Shown: piece by piece, positions 1-9,936 of the stretch
How positions within the stretch are numbered: the stretch's first letter is position 1
Layout of the letters: each line of letters opens with the position of its first letter
Assembly: GCA_027186245.1 (NCBI GenBank)
Contig: CP114481.1
Span: 32,147,501-32,211,500, forward strand
Reading direction: 5' to 3'
Origin: Coriaria nepalensis
Lineage: Eukaryota > Streptophyta > Magnoliopsida > Cucurbitales > Coriariaceae
DNA: 64,000 bases
The notes under the pieces: generated by a model
What the model saw: the letters and a program-made list of their open reading frames with translations, nothing else
Database searches by the model: none
Told to the model about the DNA's origin: nothing
Position numbers and translations under genes: made by a program

Positions 1-39
1 CATTGCAAGGAAAGTGTGCATTCGTTTAACCTTAAAATC

Positions 40-77
40 ATTTCAATGAGTCATTTCAAGTCAATAACCTATTTCAA
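40..77 (+). repeat. Internal ATTTCAA sub-repeats of the monomer
   Basis: ATTTCAA occurs three times in the monomer at 40-46, 53-59 and 71-77 (spacings 13 and 18 bp). A related ATTGCAA lies at 2-8. The surrounding bases are also similar (TCATTTCAATGAG, TCATTTCAAGTCA, TTATTTCAAAGCA). This suggests, but does not prove, that the 142-bp unit grew from shorter repeats. Confidence 0.6.
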
Positions 78-80
78 AGC

Positions 81-94
81 AATTCGAACGAATT
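81..94. other. Inverted repeat AATTCG-AA-CGAATT overlapping the EcoRI site (example copy)
   Basis: In the CAATTCG subfamily, positions 81-94 form two exact 6-bp arms around AA and contain TTCGAA; GAATTC follows at 90-95. In the AAGTCG subfamilies the left arm is broken. In the CGTATTC subfamily the EcoRI site itself is lost by an A-to-T change at position 91. The site is therefore a subfamily marker and would give a multimer ladder in EcoRI digests. Confidence 0.75.
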
Positions 95-130
95 CTAGTT
101 TTGCACTACAGAGACAACTTTTGTGCATAA

Positions 131-151
131 CTTGCAAATGATCATTGCAAG
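131..151. other. Near-perfect dyad across the monomer junction (example copy)
   Basis: CTTGCA, one unpaired A, then the self-complementary ATGATCAT, then TGCAAG. The outer six bases pair exactly, giving 10 bp per arm with a single bulged A. It contains the palindrome TGATCA (BclI site). It recurs at most junctions in domains A, B and C. In domain B and parts of C the right arm is ATCAATGC, and in domain D it is often TGATCAGTGC or TGATCTTTGC, so one arm is weakened. It could extrude a cruciform or bind a dimeric protein; neither is shown by sequence alone. Confidence 0.8.
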
Positions 152-680
152 GAAAGTGTCCATTCGTTTAAAATTAAAATCATTTCAATGAGTTCTTTCA
201 AGTCAATAACTTATTTCGGAGCAAGTCGAACGAATTCTAGTTTTGCACTACAGAGACAACTTTTGTGCATAACTTGCAAATGATCATCGCAAGGAAAGTG
301 TGCATTCGTTTAAAATTAAAATCATTTCAATGAGTCCTTTCAAGTCAAGAACTTATTTCGAAGAAAGTCGAACGAATTCTGGTTTTGCACTACAGAGACA
401 ACTTTTGTGCATAACTTGCAAATGATCATTGCAAGGAAAAAGTGCATTCGTTTAAAATTAAAATCATTTCAATGAGTCCTTTCAAGTCAATAACTTATTT
501 CGAAGAAAGTCGAACGAATTCTAGTTTTGCACTACAGACATAACTTTTGTGCATAACTTGCAAATGATCATTGCAAGGAAAGTATGCATTCGTTTAACCT
601 TAAAATAATTTCAATGAGTCATTTCAAGTCAATAACTTATTTCATAGCAAGTCGAACGTATTCTAGTTTTGCACTACAGA

Positions 681-693
681 CACAACTTTTGTG
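681..693. other. Short hairpin CACAA-CTT-TTGTG (example copy)
   Basis: Positions 113-125 of the monomer form a perfect 5-bp stem with a 3-base loop in every GACACAACTTTTGTGC-type monomer. Flanking GCAC (103-106) and GTGC (123-126) are also complementary. The GAGACAAC subtype keeps a 4-bp stem, and the CACAAG subtype of domain B keeps the 5-bp arms with a changed loop. Confidence 0.7.
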
Positions 694-2414
694 CATAACT
701 TGCAAATGATCATTGCAAGGAAAGTGTGCATTCGTTGAAAATTAAAATCATTTCAATGAGTCATTTCAAGTCAATAACTTATTTCATAGCAAGTCGAACG
801 TATTCTAGTTTTGCACTACAGAGACAACTTTTGTGGATAACTTGCAAATGATCATTGCAAGGAAAGTGTGCATTCGTTTAAAATTAAAATCAATTCAATG
901 AGTCATTTCAAGTCAATAACTTATTTCATAGCAAGTCGAACGTATTCTAGTTTTGCACTACAAACACAACTTTTGTGCATAACTTGCAAATGATCATTGC
1001 AAGGAAAGTGTGCATTCGTTTAACCTTAAAATCATTTCAATGACTCATTTCAAGTCAATAAGTTATTTCTAAGCAAGTCGAACGTATTCTAGTTTTGCAC
1101 TACAGACACAACTTTTGTGCATAACTTGCAAATGATCATTGCAAGGAAAGTGTGCATTCGTTTAACCTTAAAATCATTTCAATGAGTCATTTCAAGTCAA
1201 TAACCTATTTCAAAGCAATTCGAACGAATTCTAGTTTTGCACTACAGAGACAACTTTTGTGCATACCTTGCAAATGATCATTGCAAGGAAAGTGTGCATT
1301 CGTTTAACCTTAAAATCATTTCAATGACTCATTTCAAGTCAATAACCTATTTCAAAGCAATTCGAACGAATTCTAGTTTTGCACTACAGAGACAACTTTT
1401 GTGCATAACTTGCAAATGATCATTGCAAGGAAAGTGTCCATTCGTTTAAAATTAAAATCATTTCAATGAGTCCTTTCAAGTCAATAACTTATTTCGGAGC
1501 AAGTCGAACGAATTCTAGTTTTGCACTACAGAGACAACTTTTGTGCATAACTTGCAAATGATCATCGCAAGGAAAGCGTGCATTCGTTTAAAATTAAAAT
1601 CATTTCAATGAGCCCTTTCAAGTCAATAACTTATTTCGAAGCCAGTCGATCGAATTCTAGTTTTGCACTACAAACATAACTTTTGTGCATAACTTGCAAA
1701 TGATCATTGCAAGGAAAGTGTGCATTCGTTTAACCTTAAAATAATTTCAATGAGTCATTTCAAGTCAATAACTTATTTCATAGCAAGTAGAACGTATTCT
1801 AGTTTTGCACTATAGACACAACTTTTGTGCATAACTTGCAAATGATCATTGCAAGGAAAGTGTGCATTCGTTGAAAATTAAAATCATTTCAATGAGTCAT
1901 TTCAAGTCAATAACTTATTTCATAGCAAGTCGAACGTATTCTAGTTTTGCACTACAGAGACAACTTTTGTGGATAACTTGCAAATGATCATTGCAAGGAA
2001 AGTGTGCATTCGTTTAAAATTAAAATCAATTCAATGAGTCATTTCAAGTCAATAACTTATTTCATAGCAAGTCGAACGTATTCTAGTTTTGCACTACAAA
2101 CACAACTTTTGTGCATAACTTGCAAATGATCATTGCAAGGAAAGTGTGCATTCGTTTAACCTTAAAATCATTTCAATGACTCATTTCAAGTCAATAAGTT
2201 ATTTCTAAGCAAGTCGAACGTATTCTAGTTTTGCACTACAGACACAACTTTTGTGCATAACTTGCAAATGATCATTGCAAGGAAAGTGTGGATTCGTTTA
2301 ACCTTAAAATAATTTCAATGAGTCCTTTCAAGTCAATAACTTATTTCAAAGCAAGTCGAACGAATTCAATTTTTGTACTACAAACACAAGTTTTGTGCAT
2401 AACTTCCAAATGAT

Positions 2415-4114
2415 CATTGCAAGGAAAGTGTGCATTCGTTTAACCTTAAAATCATTTCATTGAGTCATTTCAAGTCAATAAGTTATTTCCAACCAAGTCG
2501 AACGAATTCAATTTTTGCACTACAAACACAAGTTTTGTGCATAACTTGCAAATGATCATTGCAAGGAAAGTGTGCATTCGTTTAACCTTAAAATCATTTC
2601 AATGAGTCATTTCAAGTCAATAAGTTATTTCAAAGCAAGTCGAACGAATTCTATTTTTGCACTACAAACAGAAGTTTTTTGCATTATTTCCAAATGATCA
2701 TTGCAAGGAAAGTGTGCATTCGTTTAACCTTAAAATCATTTCAATGAGTCATTTCAAGTCAATGACTTATTTCAAAGCAAGTTGAACGAATTCTATTTTT
2801 TCACTACAAACACAAGTTTTGTGCATAACTTGCAAATGATCATTGCAAGGAAAGTGTGCATTCGTTTAACCTTAAAATCATTTCAATGAGTCATTTCAAG
2901 TCAATAACTTATTTCAAAGCAAGTCGAACGAATTCAATTTTTGCACTACAAACACAAGTTTTGTGCATAACTTGCAAATGATCAATGCAAGGAAAGTGTG
3001 CATTCGTTTAACTTAAAATCATTTCAATGAGTCATTTCAAGTCAATGACAATATTAAAGCAAATTGAACGAATTCTATTTTTTCACTACAAACACAAGTT
3101 TTGTGCATAACTTGCAAATGATCAATGCAAGGAAAGTGTGCATTCGTTTAACTTAAAATCATTTCAATGAGTAATTTCAAGTCAATAAGTTATTTCTAAC
3201 CAAGTCGAACGAATTCAATTTTTGCACTACAAACACAAGTTTTGTGCATAACTTGCAAATGATCATTGCAAGGAAAGTGTGCATTCGTTTAACCTTAAAA
3301 TCATTTCAATGAGTCATTTCAAGTCAATAACTTATTTCAAAGCAAGTCGAACGAATTCAATTTTTGCACTACAAACACAAGTTTTGTGCATAACTTCCAA
3401 ATGATCAATGCAAGGAAAGTGTGCATTCGTTTAACCTTAAAATCATTTCAATGAGTCATTTCAAGTCAATAACTTATTTCAAAGCAAGTCGAACGAATTC
3501 AATTTTTGCACTACAAACACAACTTTTGTGCATAACTTCCAAATGATCATTGCAAGGAAAGTGTGCATTCATTTAACCTTAAAATCATTTCAATGTGTCC
3601 TTTCAAGTCGATATCTTATATCGAAGCAAGTCGAACGAATTCTATTTTTGCACTACAAACACAAGTCTTGTGCATAACTTGCAAATGATCAATACAAGGA
3701 AAGTGTGCATTCGTTTAACCTTAAAATCATTTCAATATGTCATTTCAAGTCAATAACTTATTTCAAAGCAAGTCGAACGAATTCAATTTTTGCAGTACAA
3801 ACAGAAGTTTTGTGCATAACTTGCAAATGATCAATGCAAGGAAAGTGTGCATTCGTTTAACTTAAAATCATTTCAATGAGTCATTTCAAGTCAATGACTT
3901 ATTTCAAAGCAAGTTGAACGAATTCAATTTTTGCACTACAAACACAAGTTTTGTGCATAACTTGCAAATGATCAATGCAAGGAAAATGTGCACTCGTTTA
4001 ACCTTCAAATCATTTCAATGAGTCATTTCAAGTCAATAACTTATTTCAAAGCAAGTCGAACGAATTCAATTTTTGTACTACAAACACAAGTTTTGTGCAT
4101 AACTTCCAAATGAT
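2415..4114 (+). repeat. Domain B higher-order unit, copy 1 (12 monomers, 1700 bp)
   Basis: Twelve monomers total 1704 minus four deleted bases, giving 1700 bp. Markers repeat 1700 bp downstream: TTTTGTACTA at 2371 and 4071, GAAGTTTTTTGCATTATTTC at 2671 and 4371, GTCAATGACAATATTAAAGC at 3041 and 4741. The shared deletions show that the unit was duplicated after they arose. Confidence 0.9.
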
Positions 4115-5270
4115 CATTGCAAGGAAAGTGTGCATTCGTTTAACCTTAAAATCATTTCATTGAGTCATTTCAAGTCAATAAGTTATTTCCAACCAAGTCG
4201 AACGAATTCAATTTTTGCACTACAAACACAAGTTTTGTGCATAACTTGCAAATCATCATTGCAAGGAAAGTGTGCATTCGTTTAACCTTAAAATCATTTC
4301 AATGAGTCATTTCAAGTCAATAAGTTATTTCAAAGCAAGTCGAACGAATTCTATTTTTGCACTACAAACAGAAGTTTTTTGCATTATTTCCAAATGATCA
4401 TTGCAAGGAAAGTGTGCATTCGTTTAACCTTAAAATCATTTCAATGAGTCATTTCAAGTCAATAACTTATTTCAAAGCCAGTCGAACGAATTCAATTTTT
4501 GCACTACAAACAGAAGTTTTTTGCATAACTTGCAAATGATCATTGCAAGGAAAGTGTGCATTCGTTTAACCTTAAAATCATTTCAATGAGTCATTTCAAG
4601 TCAATAACTTATTTCAAAGCAAGTCGAACGAATTCAATTTTTGCACTACAAACACAAGTTTTGTGCATAACTTGCAAATGATCAATGCAAGGAAAGTGTG
4701 CATTCGTTTAACTTAAAATCATTTCAATGAGTCATTTCAAGTCAATGACAATATTAAAGCAAATTGAACGAATTCTATTTTTTCACTACAAACACAAGTT
4801 TTGTGCATAACTTGCAAATGATCAATGCAAGGAAAGTGTGCATTCGTTTAAATTAAAATCATTTCAATGAGTAATTTCAAGTCAATAAGTTATTTCTAAC
4901 CAAGTCGAACGAATTCAATTTTTGCACTACAAACACAAGTTTTGTGCATAACTTGCAAATGATCATTGCAAGGAAAGTGTGCATTCGTTTAACCTTAAAA
5001 TCATTTCAATGAGTCATTTCAAGTCAATAACTTATTTCAAAGCAAGTCGAACGAATTCAATTTTTGCACTACAAACACAAGTTTTGTGCATAACTTCCGA
5101 ATTATCAATGCAAGGAAAGTGTGCATTCGTTTAACCTTAAAATCATTTCAATGAGTCATTTCAAGTCAATATCTTATTTCAAAGCAAGTCGAACGAATTC
5201 AATTTTTGCACTAAAAACACAACTTTTGTGCATAACTTCCAAATGATCATTGCAAGGAAAGTGTGCATTC
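4115..5270 (+). repeat. Domain B higher-order unit, copy 2 (about 8 monomers, incomplete)
   Basis: It follows copy 1 directly and tracks it at a 1700-bp offset through about 5270, including the 140- and 141-bp monomers. It then switches to monomers resembling the GAGTAATTTC type of 3123 and 4823 (5248-5531). Private changes include AATCATCATT at 4251 and CTTCCGAATTATCAATG near 5095. Confidence 0.85.
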
Positions 5271-5673
5271 GTTTAACCTTAAAATCATTTCAATGAGTAA
5301 TTTCAAGTCAATAAGTTATTTCTAACCAAGTCGAACGAATTCAATTTTTGCACTACAAACACAAGTTTTGTGCATAACTTGCAAATGATCATTGCAAGGA
5401 AAGTGTGCATTCGTTTAACTTTAAAATCATTTCAATGAGTCATTTCAAGTCAATAACTTATTTCAAAGCAAGTCGAACGAATTCAATTTTTGCACTACAA
5501 ACACAAGTTTTGTGCATAACTTCCAAATGATCAATGCAAGGAAAGTGTGCATTCGTTTAACCTTAAAATCATTTCAATGAGTCATTTCAAGTCAATAACT
5601 TACTTCAAAGCAATTCGAACGAATTCTAGTTTTGCACTACAGACACAACTTTTGTGCATAACTTGCAAATGAT

Positions 5674-6099
5674 CATTGCAAGGAAAGTGTGCATTCGTTT
5701 AACCTTAAAATCATTTCAATGAGTCATTTCAAGTCAATAACCTATTTCAAAGCAATTCGAACGAATTCTAGTTTTGCACTACAGAGACAACTTTTGTGCA
5801 TAACTTGCAAATGATCATTGCAAGGAAAGTGTCCATTCGTTTAAAATTAAAATCATTTCAATGAGTCCTTTCAAGTCAATAACTTATTTCGGAGCAAGTC
5901 GAACGAATTCTAGTTTTGCACTACAGAGACAACTTTTGTGCATAACTTGCAAATGATCATCGCAAGGAAAGCGTGCATTCGTTTAAAATTAAAATCATTT
6001 CAATGAGTCCTTTCAAGTCAAGAACTTATTTCGAAGAAAGTCGAACGAATTCTGGTTTTGCACTACAAACATAACTTTTGTGCATAACTTGCAAATGAT
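5674..6099 (+). repeat. Three-monomer block repeating the first 426 bp of the window
   Basis: Monomers at 5674, 5816 and 5958 match monomers 1-3 (1-426), including AACCTATTTC, GTGTCC with CGGAGC, and the unusual GTCAAGAAC plus TTCTGGTTTTGC combination. A few substitutions separate them. The offset is 5673 bp (40 monomers minus the 7 bp lost in domain B). The same A block thus flanks domain B on both sides. Confidence 0.85.
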
Positions 6100-8371
6100 C
6101 ATTGCAAGGAAAGTGTGCATTCGTTTAACCTTAAAATCATTTCAATGAGTCATTTCAAGTCAATAACTTACTTCAAAGCAAGTCGAACGTATTCTAGTTT
6201 TGCACTACAGACATAACTTTTGTGCATAACTTGCAAATGATCATTGCAGGGAAAGTGTGCATTCGTTTAACCTTAAAATCTTTTCAATGAGTCATTTCAA
6301 GTCAATAACTTACTTCAAAGCAAGTCGAACGTATTCTAGTTTTGCACTACGGACACAACTTTTGTGCATAACTTGCAAATGATCATTGCAAGGAAAGTGT
6401 GCATTCGTTTAACCATAAAATAATTTCACTGAGTCATTTCAAGTCAATAACTTATTTCATAGCAAGTCGAACGTATTCTAGTTTTGCACAACAGACACAA
6501 CTTTTGTGCATAACTTGCAAATGATCATTGCAAGGAAAGTGTGCATTCGTTTAAAATTAAAATCAATTCAATGAGTCATTTCAAGGCAATAACTTACTTC
6601 AAAGCAAGTCGAACGTATTCTAGTTTTGCACTACAGACACAACTTTTGTGCATAACTTGCAAATGATCATTGCAAGGAAAGTGTGCATTCGTTTAACCTT
6701 AAAATAATTTCAATGAGTCATTTCAAGTCAATAACTTATTTCATAGCAAGTCGAACGTATTCTAGGTTTGCACTACAGACACAACTTTTGTGCATAACTT
6801 GCAAATGATCATTGCAGGGAAAGTGTGCATTCGTTTAACCTTAAAATAATTTCAATGAGTCATTTCAAGTCAATAACTTATTTCATAGCAAGTCGAACGT
6901 ATTCTAGTTTTGCACTACAGAGACAACTTTTGTGCATAACTTGCAAATGATCATTGCAGGGAAAGTGTGCATTCGTTTAACCTTAAAATCTTTTCAAAGA
7001 GTCATTTCAAGTCAATAACTTACTTCAAAGCAAGTCGAACGTATTCTAGTTTTGCACTACAGACACAACTTTTGTGCATAACTTGCAAATGATCATTGCA
7101 AGGAAAGTGTGCATTCGTTTAACCTTAAAATAATTTCAATGAGTCCTTTCAAGTCAATAACTTATTTCGAAGAAAGTCGAACGAATTCTAGTTTTGCACT
7201 ACAGACATAACTTTTGTGCATAACTTGCAAATGATCATTGCAAGGAAAGTGTGCATTCGTTTAACCTTAAAATCATTTCAATGAGTCATTTCAAGTCAAT
7301 AACTTATTTCAAAGCAATTCGAACGAATTCTAGTTTTGCACTACAGACACAACTTTTGTGCATAACTTGCAAATGATCATTGCAAGTAAAGTGTGCATTC
7401 GTTTAAAATTAAAATCATTTCAATGAGTCCTTTCAAGTCAATAACTTATTTTGAAGCAATTCGAACGAATTCTAGTTTTGCACTACAGAGACAACTTTTG
7501 TGCATAACTTGCAAATGATCATTGCAAGGAAAGTGTGCATTCGTTGAAAATTAAAATCATTTCAATGAGTCATTTCAAGTCAATAACTTATTTCATAGCA
7601 AGTCGAACGTATTCTAGTTTTGCACTACAGACACAACTTTTGTGCATAACTTGCAAATGATCATTGCAAGGAAAGTGTGCATTCATTTAACCTTAAAATA
7701 ATTTCAATGAGTCATTTCAAGTCAATAACTTATTTCATAGCAAGTCGAACGTATTCTAGGTTTGCACTACAGACACAACTTTTGTGCATAACTCGCAAAT
7801 GATCATTGCAGGGAAAGTGTGCATTCGTTTAACCTTAAAATCTTTTCAATGAGTCATTTCAAGTCAATAACTTATTTCAAAGCAATTCGAACGAATTCTA
7901 GTTTTGCACTACAGAGACAACTTTTGTGCATAACTTGCAAATGATCATTGCAAGGAAAGTGTGCATTCGTTTAAAATTAAAATCATTTCAATGAGCCCTT
8001 TCAAGTCAATAACTTATTTCGAAGCAAGTCGATCGAATTCTAGTTTTGCACTACAAACATAACTTTTGTGCATAACTTGCAAATGATCATTGCAAGGAAA
8101 GTGTGCATTCGTTTAACCTTAAAATAATTTCAATGAGTCATTTCAGGTCAATAACTTATTTCATAGCAAGTCGAACGTATTCTAGTTTTGCACTACAGAC
8201 ACAACTTTTGTGCATAACTTGCAAATGATCATTGCAAGGAAAGTGTGCATTCGTTGAAAATTAAAATCATTTCAATGAGTCATTTCAAGTCAATAACTTA
8301 TTTCATAGCAAGTCGAACGTATTCTAGTTTTGCACTACAGAGACAACTTTTGTGCATAACTTGCAAATGAT

Positions 8372-9936
8372 CATTGCAAGGAAAGTGTGCCTTCGTTTAA
8401 AATTAAAATCAATTCAATGAGTCATTTCAAGTCAATAACTTATTTCATAGCAAGTCGAACGTATTCTAGTTTTGCACTACAAACACAACTTTTGTGCATA
8501 ACTTCCAAATGATCATTGCAAGGAAAGTGTGCATTCGTTTAACCTTAAAATAATTTCAATGAGTCATTTCAAGTCAATAACTTATTTCATAGCAAGTCGA
8601 ACGTATTCTAGTTTTGCACTACAGACACAACTTTTGTGCATAACTTGCAAATGATCATTGCAAGGAAAGTGTGCATTCGTTGAAAATTAAAATCATTTCA
8701 ATGAGTCATTTCAAGTCAATAACTTATTTCATAGCAAGTCGAACGTATTCTAGTTTTGCACCACAGAGACAACTTTTATGCATAACTTGCAAATGATCAT
8801 TGCAAGGAAAGTGTGCATTCGTTTAAAATTAAAATCAATTCAATGAGTCATTTCAAGTCAATAACTTATTTCATAGCAAGTCGAACGTATTCTAGTTTTG
8901 CACTACAGACACAACTTTTGTGCATAACTTGCAAATGATCATTGCAAGGAAAGTGTGCATTCGTTGAAAATTAAAATCATTTCAATGAGTCATTTCAAGT
9001 CAATAACTTATTTCATAGCAAGTCGAACGTATTCTAGTTTTGCACTACAGAGACAACTTTTGTGCATAACTTGCAAATGATCATTGCAAGGAAAGTGTGC
9101 CTTCGTTTAAAATTAAAATCAATTCAATGAGTCATTTCAAGTCAATAACTTATTTCATAGCAAGTCGAACGTATTCTAGTTTTGCACTACAAACACAACT
9201 TTTGTGCATAACTTCCAAATGATCATTGCAAGGAAAGTGTGCATTCGTTTAACCTTAAAATCTTTTCAATGAGTCATTTCAAGTCAATAACTTACTTCAA
9301 AGCAAGTCGAACGTATTCTAGTTTTGCACTACGGACACAACTTTTGTGCATAACTTGCAAATGATCATTGCAAGGAAAGTGTGCATTCGTTTAACCATAA
9401 AATAATTTCAATGAGTCATTTCAAGTCAATAACTTATTTCATAGCAAGTCGAACGTATTCTAGTTTTGCACAACAGACACAACTTTTGTGCATAACTTGC
9501 AAATGATTATTGCAAGGAAAGTGTGCATTCGTTTAAAATTAAAATCAATTCAATGAGTCATTTCAAGTCAATAACTTATTTCATAGCAAGTCGAACGTAT
9601 TCTAGTTTTGCACTACAGACACAACTTTTGTGCATAACTTCCAAATGATCATTGCAAGGAAAGTGTGCATTCGTTTAACCTTAAAATCATTTCAATGAGT
9701 CATTTCAAGTCAATAACTTATTTCAAAGCAATTCGAACGAATTCTAGTTTTGCACGACAAAGACAACTTTTGTGCATAACTTCCAAATGATCATTGCAAG
9801 GAAAGTGTGCATTCGTTTAAAATTAAAATCATTTCAATGAGTCCTTTCAAGTCAATAACTTATTTTGAAGAAAGTCGAACGAATTCTAGTTTTGCACTAC
9901 AGACACAACTTTTGTGCATAACTTGCAAATGATCAT
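8372..9936 (+). repeat. 11-monomer duplicated block, copy 1
   Basis: It matches 15755-17319 at an offset of 7383 bp (52 monomers minus 1 bp). Markers are GTGCCTTCG at 8388 and 9098, CACAACAGACAC, CACGACAAAGAC and TTATTTTGAAGAAAGTCG. I noticed three substitutions (near 8625, 9395 and 9507). The block also contains a nested five-monomer, 710-bp echo: the GTGCCTTCG monomers are 710 bp apart. Confidence 0.85.

Larger units (their letters stand above)
1..142 (+). repeat. Reference monomer of the satellite (monomer 1)
   Basis: This monomer is used as the coordinate frame. Its boxes in order are: CATTGCAAGG (1-10), GTGTGCATTCG (14-24), TTTAACCTTAAAATCA (25-40), TTTCAATGAG (41-50), TCATTTCAAG (51-60), TCAATAAC (61-68), ATTTCAAAGC (71-80), a variable AATTCGAACG or AAGTCGAACG (81-90), AATTCTAGTTTTGCACTACA (91-110), a variable GAGACAACTT or GACACAACTT (111-120), TTGTGCATAA (121-130) and CTTGCAAATGAT (131-142). 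Main polymorphic sites are 15-19, 30-31 (CC or AA), 53, 56, 73-82, 91 (A or T), 103-104 and 111-115. The start point is arbitrary because the array is continuous. Confidence 0.95.
1..2330 (+). repeat. Domain A-left: mixed-subfamily satellite with 8-9-monomer order
   Basis: Monomers 1-8 (1-1136) recur as monomers 9-16 (1137-2272) with slippage. Monomer 1 matches 9 and 10. Monomer 2 (GTGTCC, CGGAGC) matches 11. Monomers 3 and 4 are represented by a single hybrid-looking monomer 12. Monomers 5-8 match 13-16 at exactly 1136 bp: CATAGC with CGTATTC, GAAAATTA with TTGTGGATAA, AATCAATTC, then AATAAGTTATTTCTAAGC. The domain grades into domain B inside monomer 17 at about 2330. Confidence 0.85.
2330..5600 (+). 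repeat. Domain B: divergent sub-array with a 12-monomer higher-order unit
   Basis: Monomers here share GAATTCAATTTTTGCAC or TTCTATTTTTGCAC, ACAAACACAAGTTTTGTGC and often TGATCAATGC. These forms are rare in domain A but partly recur at 42.7-45.3 kb. Five of the ten length-variant monomers of the window are here: 2983-3122 (140 bp), 3123-3263 (141), 3832-3972 (141), 4683-4822 (140) and 4823-4963 (141). Lost bases lie in the CCTTAAAA box (position 31) and in a GACAATATTAAAGC variant. Both edges are A-type monomers. Confidence 0.85.

Noticed and set aside
81..95. tRNA or pol III B-box (TTCGAAC in the CAATTCGAACG monomers)
   Set aside because: Only the TTCGA core matches; there is no A-box at the right distance and no cloverleaf folding that I could see.
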